This document shows, in pieces, positions 30,731 through 38,994 of a DNA stretch of 48,201 nucleotides (positions are counted from its first letter, which is position 1; each line of letters starts with the position of its first letter). This stretch comes from an uncultured Planctomycetota bacterium. GTDB lineage: Bacteria > Planctomycetota > Phycisphaerae > UBA1845 > Fen-1342. The notes beneath the pieces were generated by a model. It saw only the letters and a program-made list of their open reading frames with translations, did no database searches and was not told the DNA's origin. Where the stretch lies: NCBI GenBank assembly GCA_900696535.1, contig CAADGM010000205.1, positions 1 through 48,201 of the forward strand, written 5' to 3'. The position numbers and the translations under genes are program-made.

Positions 30731-31696
30731 TCACGCCCGCGTCTCCAGCGCCAACCGCACCAACCGCTCGCACAACTCGTCGAACGGGATGCCCACGTGG
30801 GCGGCCGCCTTCGGAACGAGCGAGTGGCTGGTGAATCCCGGTAGCGTGTTGATCTCCAGGAACCACAGCCGTTGCCCGCCGTCTACCATCCAGTCGACGC
30901 GCGACAAGTGCCGGCAGCCCACCAGGTCGAACACCCGCAAGCTCAACGCCTTGGCGCGCTCAAGCACGTCATTCGGAAAGCCCGCGTCGAACAGGTACTC
31001 CGTGTCATCGGCCTCGTACTTCGCCGTGTAATCATAGAACCCGCGCCGCGGACGAACGCAGATGGGCGGCAAGGGCTGCCGGCCCACGATGCCGACGGTC
31101 AGCTCGTCGCCGCGAATGAACTGCTCGACGAGGGCGCGGCTGAAGTTGCCCACCGCCGCACGCACCGCCGGAAGGAACGCCGCCGGCTCCGTGACGACCG
31201 CCGTCCCAACGCTGCTGCCCTGGTCAACGGGCTTGACGATGACCGGCAGGTCCAGGACTGGGCGCGCGCGCCGGGCGAGTGCCTCGGCATCCCACACTTC
31301 GTACGCAGGCGTGTCGATCCCGGCGGCGGCGAGCACCTGCTTGGTCGCGGCCTTGTCCATTGCGAGCGCGGACGCGCGCGAGTCCGGACCAACGTACGGG
31401 AGGCCGCGCTCCTCGAGCATTCGCTGAACCGTGCCATCTTCGCCGAACGGGCCGTGCAGCGCCGGGAAGACGACGTCCGCGGGCACGTCGAGGGCCGAGG
31501 TCTGCTCGGGGCCGATGTCCGAGAGGAACACCTCGTGCCCGCGGCGGCGCAGCGCGTCGGCCACCGCCCGCCCCGACTCCAGGCTCACGGCGCGCTCGGC
31601 GCTCGGTCCACCCGCCAGGACAGTGACGCGAAGCCTCCGCCCCGGACCAGGGGTCGCGTCAGGATGCAGCTCCGTCTGCGCGCTGCTCATCTCCAT
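30731..31696 (-). CDS. ddl: D-alanine--D-alanine ligase
   Basis: Cytosolic ATP-grasp ligase that makes the D-Ala-D-Ala dipeptide for peptidoglycan. 321 residues. N-terminal VTVLAGGPSAERAVSLESG (the family's GGxSxE-like region), VVFPALHGPFGEDGTVQRML, the ATP-grasp segments MDKAATKQVLAAAGIDTPAY and VIVKPVDQGSSVGTAVV, and the Mg/ATP site WFLEINTLPGFTSHSL. Two in-frame ATGs lie six bases apart (31696 and 31690); GAGG and GGAG lie before them, so the exact start is open. It sits eight bases after murB and five before ftsQ, inside one operon. Confidence 0.95.
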   Translation of the reverse strand: MEMSSAQTELHPDATPGPGRRLRVTVLAGGPSAERAVSLESGRAVADALRRRGHEVFLSDIGPEQTSALDVPADVVFPALHGPFGEDGTVQRMLEERGLPYVGPDSRASALAMDKAATKQVLAAAGIDTPAYEVWDAEALARRARPVLDLPVIVKPVDQGSSVGTAVVTEPAAFLPAVRAAVGNFSRALVEQFIRGDELTVGIVGRQPLPPICVRPRRGFYDYTAKYEADDTEYLFDAGFPNDVLERAKALSLRVFDLVGCRHLSRVDWMVDGGQRLWFLEINTLPGFTSHSLVPKAAAHVGIPFDELCERLVRLALETRA

Positions 31697-31704
31697 CGCC
31701 TCGC

Positions 31705-32586
31705 CTACCAGACTTCGACTTCAAGCTCCAGCTCGATGCCCGTCGCGGCGCGCACTTTGTCCCGCGCCAGGGCGATGAGGTCCAGCACGTCCTGGGCCCG
31801 GGCGCCCTCGCGGGCCACGATGAAGTTGGCGTGCCGCGGGCTGATCTCCGCCCCGCCGACGCAGGCCCCTTTGAGCCCCTGCTCGTCGATCAGTCGACCG
31901 GCCGAGTGCCCCGGCGGATTCTTGAAGATGCAGCCGCAGGAGCGGGCCGAGACCGTCGGCTGCGAAGCGTACTTCTCGTTCCAGATGCGGCGGAAGCGCT
32001 GCATGATCTGGTCGCGGTCACCCGGCTCGAGCCGCAGCTCAACCCGCGTCACGACGGCGCGCCCCACGTCGGTGTGGCGATAGGCGAAGCCCATCCGCTC
32101 CGCGGTGCGCTCCTCGATCCGACCATCCGGACTTGCGAGTCGCACGCGCTGCACGTACGTGCCGATGCTGCCGTACTTGCCGCCGGCGTTCATGCGGACG
32201 ATTCCGCCGACACTGCCGGGAATCCCGGCGAGGTTCTCCAGCCCGCCGAGGCCCGCCTCGACCGTCCGCTTCACGAGCTTGGGGAAGTCCGCCCCCGCGC
32301 CCGCGGTGACGAGCGGTCCATCGAGGCAGACCGACTCCCACTCGTGGCCGGCCAGGTGGATGACCACGCCGTCGAACCCCGCGTCGCGCACGAGCAAGTT
32401 CGCCCCGTGACCGAGCACGCGCCACGCCAACTCGTGCCGCGTGCAACGACGCAGCACCTCGGCCAGCTCCTCTTCCCCGCGCGGCGTGACGAACCAGCGT
32501 GCCGGTCCGCCCAGGCCGTACCAGGTGTGGGCGCTGAGCGGCACGCTCTGCTTACAGATCGCCTCCAAGCCGTCGCACCAGCTCAT
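31705..32586 (-). CDS. murB: UDP-N-acetylenolpyruvoylglucosamine reductase
   Basis: Flavoenzyme that reduces enolpyruvyl-UDP-GlcNAc to UDP-MurNAc with NADPH, in the cytosol. 293 residues. FAD-binding WRVLGHGANLLVRDAGFDG (about 56-74), LAGIPGSVGGIVRMNAGGKYG, and the C-terminal SARSCGCIFKNPPGHSAGRL. In this last motif, where many members have the proton-donor serine, the aligned residue is Cys219; other MurB proteins also use Cys. The missing Tyr loop makes it the short type II. The ATG at 32586 has GGAAGG six bases upstream and overlaps murC by 35 bases. It is followed by ddl after eight bases. Confidence 0.95.
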   Translation of the reverse strand: MSWCDGLEAICKQSVPLSAHTWYGLGGPARWFVTPRGEEELAEVLRRCTRHELAWRVLGHGANLLVRDAGFDGVVIHLAGHEWESVCLDGPLVTAGAGADFPKLVKRTVEAGLGGLENLAGIPGSVGGIVRMNAGGKYGSIGTYVQRVRLASPDGRIEERTAERMGFAYRHTDVGRAVVTRVELRLEPGDRDQIMQRFRRIWNEKYASQPTVSARSCGCIFKNPPGHSAGRLIDEQGLKGACVGGAEISPRHANFIVAREGARAQDVLDLIALARDKVRAATGIELELEVEVW

Positions 32587-33994
32587 CGGCTACCTTCCAG
32601 ATGTTTCCGGCTCCCATCGTCAGGACAACGTCTCCTGGCCGGACCTCGCGCGCCAGGCGGTCCACGATCGCGCTGAAGTCGGCGACGTGGCTCGCGCTGC
32701 GGCCGTGTTCGGCGATGCGGGCGACGAGGTCCGCCGCGCTGACCAGCTCACGTTCCCGCTCGCTGTCGCGCACGAAGTAGATCTCCGGCACGATGACTTC
32801 GTCGGCGTCGCTGAAGCTGCGGGCAAAATCCGCCAGCAGGAACCGCGTCCGCGAGTGCTGGTGCGGCTGGAAGCCGCACCACAGCCGGGCCGGCTGGAAG
32901 CGCTCGCGGGCCGCCAGCAGCGTGGCCCGAATCTCGGTCGGGTGGTGACCGTAGTCATCCACGATGCGGACGCCCTGCACTTCGCCCCGCAATTCCAGCC
33001 GGCGCTGCGCCCCGCGAAACTCGCCCAGCCCGGCCGCGACCTGTTCCCACGGGACGCCCAGTCGCGTCGCGATCGCCGCGACCGCTAGCGCGTTGTCCAC
33101 GTTGTGCCGGCCAGAGAGCGCCAAGTGGACCCGACCGAGCGGCCGGGAGCGGTGGACCGCCGTGAAGGCGTAGCGCCCCGCGACGAGATCCGCGTCCACC
33201 GCGCGCCAGTCGGCGTCCGGGCGATCGCCGAACCACTCGGTGGGCGCCGCCGCGTGTGACGCGATGGCCCGGCAACCCGGGCTCTCGGCATTGAGGATAA
33301 CCAGGCCGTCCGGCGGAACGCGGCGGACGAACGCCGCGAACGCATCGACGATCTGCCCCAGGTCGCGGTAGCAATCGAGGTGGTCCTCCTCGATGTTGAG
33401 CACAACCGCGAGGCGGGGCGAGAGATTCAGGAACGAGCGGTCGTACTCACAGGCTTCAACCACGAAGTGCGGGCCGTCGCCCACGCCGCTGCCGCCACCG
33501 AGCTGGCCCACCGTTGCGCCCACCACGAAGTTCGGGTCGAGCCCGGCGCGGCGGAGCACGAACGCGGTCCAGGCCGTCGTCGTGCTCTTGCCGTGGGTGC
33601 CGCTGATCGCGACGCCCTCGTAGTGCTTCATGATGAGCCCGAGCAACTCCGCGTACTTGATCACGGGCAGCCCGCGCTGAAGCGCCGCCAGCCGCTCCGG
33701 ATGGTCCGGCGGAATGGCCGCGGAAGCGACGACCAGCTCGGTCTCGGGAGGGATGGCGTCGGCGTGTTGAAGCGTGGAGACCCGGGCGCCGGCGTCGCCC
33801 AGCCGCGACAGGTCGGCGGAGGGCTGCCGGTCGGTGCCGCTGACCGCGGCGCCGCGCCGCAGCAGCAGTGCCGCCAGGCCCGACATCCCGCAGCCACCGA
33901 TGCCGATCATGTGGACGCGAAGCTGGTCGAGTCGCTTGCTGTTCACGCCGGTCTCAAGTCGAAGCGGACGCGCTGGTGTGGCCAGAGGACTCAT
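32552..33994 (-). CDS. murC: UDP-N-acetylmuramate--L-alanine ligase
   Basis: ATP-dependent ligase that adds L-Ala to UDP-MurNAc, the first step of the stem peptide. 480 residues. N-terminal Rossmann motif MIGIGGCGMSGLAALLLRRG (about 29-48), P-loop AISGTHGKSTTTAWTAFVLR (about 129-148), DDYGHHPTEIRATL, and C-terminal FQPHQHSRTRFLLADFARSF, all standard for the Mur ligase MurC. The ATG at 33994 is used; a GTG near 33946 would remove an unconserved 16-residue head. It is the first gene of the murC-murB-ddl-ftsQ unit. Cytosolic. Confidence 0.96.
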   Translation of the reverse strand: MSPLATPARPLRLETGVNSKRLDQLRVHMIGIGGCGMSGLAALLLRRGAAVSGTDRQPSADLSRLGDAGARVSTLQHADAIPPETELVVASAAIPPDHPERLAALQRGLPVIKYAELLGLIMKHYEGVAISGTHGKSTTTAWTAFVLRRAGLDPNFVVGATVGQLGGGSGVGDGPHFVVEACEYDRSFLNLSPRLAVVLNIEEDHLDCYRDLGQIVDAFAAFVRRVPPDGLVILNAESPGCRAIASHAAAPTEWFGDRPDADWRAVDADLVAGRYAFTAVHRSRPLGRVHLALSGRHNVDNALAVAAIATRLGVPWEQVAAGLGEFRGAQRRLELRGEVQGVRIVDDYGHHPTEIRATLLAARERFQPARLWCGFQPHQHSRTRFLLADFARSFSDADEVIVPEIYFVRDSERERELVSAADLVARIAEHGRSASHVADFSAIVDRLAREVRPGDVVLTMGAGNIWKVADELVRRLGGDL

Positions 33995-34309
33995 GGGCCG
34001 CCTTCGCACACGCTGCCGCCCCCGCGCGGTGCGCCGTGCGACGCGGCCCGGACCGCCGGCCCCGTCGGGCGAGGTCACAAAAGCCGCCGCACTTCGCGCG
34101 CCACGGGCACGTGCATGGGTCTTGTCCGGAAGATGGCATGCTCGCGGGTTCGCGATCGGAGGAGAGCGCCGCTCACGCGGCCGCGACGCGACGAGCTATA
34201 CTGACCACCATCCGTGGCGCGGTCGGCTCGCCTTCCGTGACCAGCCGCGAATCCCGCGTCTTGCGCGGCATTGTACCGCGAGGGACGACGTGTCAAGCCG
34301 AGAAGCCGC

Positions 34310-37180
34310 GTGAATCACGCATCGCCTGAGCTGCCGGCCGACCCGGCTCGCCCCAGCGCGCACACCCGGGCACCTCGACCGGACTGGGCCGCGCATGCGG
34401 CGGTTGGATTGATCCTGGCGCTCTGGGCCGCGACCATCTTCCTGATCAGCCCTCCGCGCGGACAAACCTACCCCGGCGCGATCCCGTGGAGTCCGGACTC
34501 GCTGCTCCGGCCCATCACCGAGCTGATGTCGCTCGGCGGGCTGGTGAGCACGGCGCGCGGGGTGGAGATCAAGACGCTGGCGTTCCACGTCGCGGTCGTC
34601 CTTGCCCTCCTGCTTGCAGCGGCGTGGGCCTGGCGGGGTGGCCCAGGCCGAGCCCTTCCGGAGCCCGGCGCCTCCCGCGCCGTGACGTGGGCCCAACTGC
34701 TCCTCGTGGGCTGGGTGGCCATGTCGCTGGCCAGCGGGGCCTGGTCCGCCGATGCCGACCTCGCCCGCGGGCAGGCGGTGCTCTACGGCGTGGGCGTTCT
34801 CTGGGCCGTGGCCGTTTCGAGGCTCATCTGCGCGTGCCGTGTCACGGGTGTCGTGGTGGGCTTGACCACCCTCACAGCGCTGGGCGGCGGCCTGTGCATC
34901 TGGTACTACCTGGAGCGTAATCCTTTTCACCGTCCGGGGTTCCCGCTCGGAAACCCCGCCCTGCTCGGGGCTGCGATGCTCACCGGCATCCTCCCCGCGT
35001 TCGGGCTGGTCGCCGCCTGGCTCACCGCGCCCCGGGCCGAGCGCTCGCGGGCGTCGGCGGTCTGTGCGGTCCTGGGCACGGCCGCGCTCGTCCCGCTCGT
35101 CGGTTGTCTGTGGCTCACAGGAGCCCGCGCGGCGTGGCTCGCGCTGCTGGCGGGAGGCGCCGTGGCCGTGCTCGTGCTCGTCGGCCGGCGAATGCGGCTG
35201 GTACTCGCCGGCGCGGCGGTGGCGTTGCTCCTGCTGACGGGCACCCTTCTGTACCAGTACTCGCACCTCGACCTGACGATGGCTCGCGGCGCCTCGACCC
35301 GGTTCCGCGTGTACGCCTGGCGGTACGCCGCCGAGCTCTGGCAAACGCGTCCCTTCACGGGCTGCGGCGCCGGCATCTACCCGCGTGTGGCCGGCGAGAT
35401 GACCGCCACGGACCGCGCGCTCGACCCGGCAGCATTCATGTCCGAGATCGTCGAGCACGCGCACAACGAGCTGTTCGAGGTCTTCGCGGAGATCGGGCTG
35501 GTCGGGGGCGTCACGTTCGTCGGCGGGCTGGTCGCAACCGCGGTCGCGGTGCTGCGGCGTTTCTCGCGCCGCGGTCCTGCGCCGGACACGGCCCTCGCCC
35601 TTGCCCCGCCCGTGGTGCTCGCGGCCCTCGTCGCGGACGCGCTCGTCGGTGTCAATCCGCGACTTCCGGGCGGCGCGGCGCTGCTGTTCACGATGCTGGG
35701 GTTGACGTGGAGTGTCTGCCGCGAGCGCTCCGCCGGCGCCGCGACTGTGGACGAGGTCGTCGACCCGGTGGCCGCAGAACCACACAGACGATCGCCGCTG
35801 GTCGCCTTGGCCTGCCTGATGGCCGCCGCATCGGTAGGGTACTTCGCTTACCGCGATTGGGCCGGCGTGCGCGCGGAGTACGGGGCGCAGCGCGCAGTCG
35901 CGCGGGGCGATCACGGGGAAGCGCTCGCGGCCAGCCAGACCGCCGCCGAGCACTTGCTCGACCCCGTTCGCCGGATCGCGACCGCCCAGACCAGTCTTCG
36001 TGCCCGCGCCGGCCTGGCCCAGGCGGCCCTGGAGTCCCTCGGCGAGGCCGAAGCGTCGAACGCTGCCGCGACGCGACAGCGGGCCGTGCACCTCTGCGAG
36101 GCTGCTTACGGGGCGTCGATCGCGATGCGGCAGGCGGTACCCGCGCTCGAACGCACGAGCGCGCTGGCCGCGCACGCCGCCGAGTGGCTGGCGGAACTGC
36201 ACCGCCCCACCGACGCGGCGACGGCGGCGGAGTGGCGGCTGCGGGCCGAAGTGAGCTGGCGACAACAGCGTCGCCGTACGCCCTACGACGTCGAGACACT
36301 CCTCGCGCTGCTGCGCTACCGGGCGACGCTGCCCACACACGTGGCTTACCTGCGCGACGCGCTGCGCGAGGGGCAAACCGACCAGGAGTGGTATCGCGCC
36401 CTGGCGCGGCTGTCGCAGGCGCCTGACTTCGAGCGGGCGCTGGCCAACCTGCTGGCCGCGGTCGGCCCCCTCACGCCGGAAACCGACCGCGACACGCTCA
36501 TGCTCTCCGCGGCTCCGGAGGCATTTCGGCTGGCCGCCGCGTACCAGGCGGGGCGCGGGCAGTACGACACGGCGATCGCCGGCGCCGCGCGGGCCGCCGC
36601 CCTCTACGAGCCCCTGCGCTCGCGCATTCCGGAACGGGTGTCCGTCGCGCTGGCTGAGCAGGCGGACTACGTGCTTCGGCGGTCGCTGGCCGACACGCCG
36701 GAGGCGGTGCGGCTTCTCGAGCTGGCACTGAGCAAGCTGCCGGCGATCCAGGAGCAGAAGTTCGAGGATCTGGCGCGCCCATTCAGACAGCGGCTGGTCC
36801 GCGTTCTGCTTGTGGCCGGTCGCGAAGACGACGCCCGCGTCGTGCAAGAGGCCGCGACACACGACCGCGAGCACGTCGATGAAGCGTTGGCCACCGCCTA
36901 CATCGATCTCGTCATTTCGTTCGCTCGTCGCGAGACCGAGGCCGAGCGCGTCCGCGCGTGGCTCGCGTCAGCCCTTCGGCTCGCTCCGGACAACCTCCTG
37001 GCGTGGAGCTGGCCGGCGTGGGTCGAAGCGCGCGATGGTGACATCGATGCAGTGCAGGCCACGCTCGATGCTGCCCAACGCGCTGGGCTGCCCCCGCGCA
37101 GCCTGGAGATCATCCGCCGCAGCCTCTGCCGGGAGTTCCCGCCCCTCTGCGCCGAGCTGGGCCACGACGCGCCGCCCTGA
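34310..37180 (+). CDS. O-antigen ligase/Wzy-like membrane protein with C-terminal TPR region
   Basis: Large protein of about 956 residues. The N-terminal half is a polytopic membrane domain with roughly ten helices (for example VGLILALWAATIFLI, FHVAVVLALLLAAAWAW). It contains the Wzy_C/O-antigen-ligase signature: a periplasmic loop with RFRVYAWRYAAELWQTRPFT, GCGAGIYPRVAGEM and EHAHNELFEVFAEIGLVGG. The C-terminal half (from about 500) is soluble and helical, with TPR-like repeats rich in Ala/Leu/Arg and repeated L..A.A.Y motifs. Family knowledge: such proteins join glycan chains to lipid carriers or to other glycans; the planctomycete substrate is unknown. The GTG at 34310 lacks a strong ribosome binding site, so the start is tentative. 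It is upstream of a SEDS gene and divergent from murC. Confidence 0.82.
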   Translation: MNHASPELPADPARPSAHTRAPRPDWAAHAAVGLILALWAATIFLISPPRGQTYPGAIPWSPDSLLRPITELMSLGGLVSTARGVEIKTLAFHVAVVLALLLAAAWAWRGGPGRALPEPGASRAVTWAQLLLVGWVAMSLASGAWSADADLARGQAVLYGVGVLWAVAVSRLICACRVTGVVVGLTTLTALGGGLCIWYYLERNPFHRPGFPLGNPALLGAAMLTGILPAFGLVAAWLTAPRAERSRASAVCAVLGTAALVPLVGCLWLTGARAAWLALLAGGAVAVLVLVGRRMRLVLAGAAVALLLLTGTLLYQYSHLDLTMARGASTRFRVYAWRYAAELWQTRPFTGCGAGIYPRVAGEMTATDRALDPAAFMSEIVEHAHNELFEVFAEIGLVGGVTFVGGLVATAVAVLRRFSRRGPAPDTALALAPPVVLAALVADALVGVNPRLPGGAALLFTMLGLTWSVCRERSAGAATVDEVVDPVAAEPHRRSPLVALACLMAAASVGYFAYRDWAGVRAEYGAQRAVARGDHGEALAASQTAAEHLLDPVRRIATAQTSLRARAGLAQAALESLGEAEASNAAATRQRAVHLCEAAYGASIAMRQAVPALERTSALAAHAAEWLAELHRPTDAATAAEWRLRAEVSWRQQRRRTPYDVETLLALLRYRATLPTHVAYLRDALREGQTDQEWYRALARLSQAPDFERALANLLAAVGPLTPETDRDTLMLSAAPEAFRLAAAYQAGRGQYDTAIAGAARAAALYEPLRSRIPERVSVALAEQADYVLRRSLADTPEAVRLLELALSKLPAIQEQKFEDLARPFRQRLVRVLLVAGREDDARVVQEAATHDREHVDEALATAYIDLVISFARRETEAERVRAWLASALRLAPDNLLAWSWPAWVEARDGDIDAVQATLDAAQRAGLPPRSLEIIRRSLCREFPPLCAELGHDAPP

Positions 37181-37283
37181 GTGCGGTTGCGTGATGGCCG
37201 ACGCGCGCTGAGAATCCCCCCGGCGAGGCCCGCGGCCGGCGTCGGCCGAGCACCGAACAGTACCGCGACCGTGTGGCGAGCCC

Positions 37284-38522
37284 ATGCAGCTCCGCGAGGT
37301 CCTCAACCTGACGCGCCTCGGCTGGGGCCTGGCAGTCCCGGTGCTGTTGCTGTGTACGGCGGGGGTGCTCTGCATTCATGCCACGGACAGGCCGACCGAG
37401 CGGGACGCCCCGGTCGTAGAGCAGGATGAGGGCGGACTGGTGCTCGAGGGCTGGCTGCCGGCGGCTCTCAAGCGCGTCGGGCCGCGCACGATGCGGCACC
37501 TGGTCTACCTGTTGACAGGCGCCGGGCTCATGTTCCTGACGCTGAGCGTGCCCTATCAGAAGATCGGCCGGGCTTCCTACGCCGCCTACGGGGTGACGAT
37601 CGTGCTTTTGCTGGCGCTGCTGGCGGACCACGTCGTGGACCTGCCGCTGATCGCGCCGCGGAAGGGCGCCCGGCGCTGGATCGACCTGGGGCTGTTCGCC
37701 GTGCAGCCGGGGGAGTTCATGAAGCTGGCGCTGACGATGACACTGGCCCGCTACCTGCGTTTTCGGAGCAGCTACCGCGAGTGGCGCGGGCTGCTCATTC
37801 CGTTCGCGCTGACGCTCGGCCCGATGGTGCTCATCGTGCTCCAGCCGAACCTGGGCACGACGCTGATGATGCTGCCGCTGCTGTTTGCGATGCTCTTCGT
37901 GGCCGGGGCGCGATTGCGCCACCTGGCGCTGATCGTGCTCCTGGGTTTGGCAACGCTGCCGCTGTTCTACTTCTACGGGATGCGTGATTACCAGCGGACG
38001 CGGGTGCTGGCGGTCGTTCGCCAGTACACCGCCACAGGGGCCGGGCAATCCGACGAAGGATTCCAGCTCCGCCAGGCGAAGATCGCGCTGGGCACGGGCG
38101 GCCTGACTGGCACGGGGTACGGCGCCGGTCCGTTCATTCAGTACGACCTGTTGCCCGAGGAGCACAACGACTTCATCTTCGCCATCATCGGACACCAGTG
38201 GGGCTACGTGGGCAGCCTGGTCGTGCTGCTGGCGTACGCGCTGATCGTCGTCTTCGGCATCGAGGTCGCGATGGTGACCAACGACCCGTACGGGCGGCTG
38301 CTGGCGATCGGCATCTGCGCGATGATCGTCGTGCAAGCGCTGCTCAACATCGGCATGACCATCGGGCTTGCGCCCATTACCGGCATGACCCTCCCGTTCG
38401 TCAGCGCCGGCGGCAGCAGCCTGTGGACGAATTTCATCGGCCTGGGCCTGCTGGTCAACATCGCCCAGCGGCGCCCGCTGCTGATCGCCCGGCCACCGTT
38501 CGAGTTCGAGGACGCTACCTGA
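37284..38522 (+). CDS. SEDS-family peptidoglycan glycosyltransferase (RodA/FtsW/SpoVE)
   Basis: Polytopic membrane enzyme of 412 residues that polymerises lipid II into glycan strands. Features: RKGARRWIDLGLFAVQPGEF (family GxxRWI...QPSE, here PGE), the long extracellular loop with GAGQSDEGFQLRQAKIALGT and the GTGYGAG turn, LPEEHNDFIFAIIGHQWGYV and TLPFVSAGGSSLWTNFIGLG. The LPEEHNDF motif and absence of a long N-terminal tail fit the RodA side better than FtsW, but I keep the family name. It follows the O-antigen ligase-like gene by 103 bases on the same strand. A class B PBP partner is not next to it. The ATG at 37284 lacks a good ribosome binding site. Confidence 0.9.
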   Translation: MQLREVLNLTRLGWGLAVPVLLLCTAGVLCIHATDRPTERDAPVVEQDEGGLVLEGWLPAALKRVGPRTMRHLVYLLTGAGLMFLTLSVPYQKIGRASYAAYGVTIVLLLALLADHVVDLPLIAPRKGARRWIDLGLFAVQPGEFMKLALTMTLARYLRFRSSYREWRGLLIPFALTLGPMVLIVLQPNLGTTLMMLPLLFAMLFVAGARLRHLALIVLLGLATLPLFYFYGMRDYQRTRVLAVVRQYTATGAGQSDEGFQLRQAKIALGTGGLTGTGYGAGPFIQYDLLPEEHNDFIFAIIGHQWGYVGSLVVLLAYALIVVFGIEVAMVTNDPYGRLLAIGICAMIVVQALLNIGMTIGLAPITGMTLPFVSAGGSSLWTNFIGLGLLVNIAQRRPLLIARPPFEFEDAT

Positions 38523-38571
38523 GCCGAGGTCGCGCGCAGGCTGGCCGGCCCTGCTCGACTCGCCGCCCGGA

Positions 38572-38994
38572 TTACTCGCGAACGGGCGCCTCCCGCCCGG
38601 GTCGCTCGCCGTCGGACCGCAGGGCCGCCGCCAGCTTCTCCACCAGGGCGGTGGCCGTGTACGGCTTGTGCACGAAGCCAGCCAGGGCCGCGTCGGCGAA
38701 CTGCACCGACGCCTCCTGCTCGCTGTACCCGGTTGAAACAACGACGCGCGCATCAGGCTTGATCGCCCGCAACTCCCGGAACACCGTCTCGCCCTTCATC
38801 CCGGGCATGTTGATGTCGAGAAGCACGGCGTCGATCTCGTCCACATGGCGTCGAAACAGGTCGATGCCCTGCGGGCCGTCGGCCGCCGAGAGCACCTGGC
38901 CCCCCCGCCGCTCCAGCACCGCATGCACCACCTCCCGCACGTCCTCCTCGTCGTCGATCACCAGAACCGTGCTGCCGCGAATCCGCGGGGGGGG
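38572..38994 (-). pseudogene. Receiver domain separated from the histidine kinase by a frameshift
   Basis: In the frame next to the kinase's, starting at the run of eight C, the sequence encodes a complete response-regulator receiver domain: STVLVIDDEEDVREVVHAVL, phospho-acceptor in AVLLDINMPGMKG, VVVSTGYSEQEA and GFVHKPYTATALVEKL. It lacks its own start codon and ribosome binding site, so it is readable only as the C-terminal domain of the kinase. Removing one C (seven instead of eight) fuses the two into one hybrid kinase of about 812 residues. Alternatives: sequencing or assembly error in the homopolymer, a true inactivating mutation, phase variation or programmed frameshifting. Confidence 0.8.

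Noticed and set aside
34196-36874. 892-codon open frame opposite the O-antigen ligase-like gene
   Set aside because: Arg/Gly-rich shadow with no recognisable domain; the membrane and HAHNE motifs on the other strand are clear.
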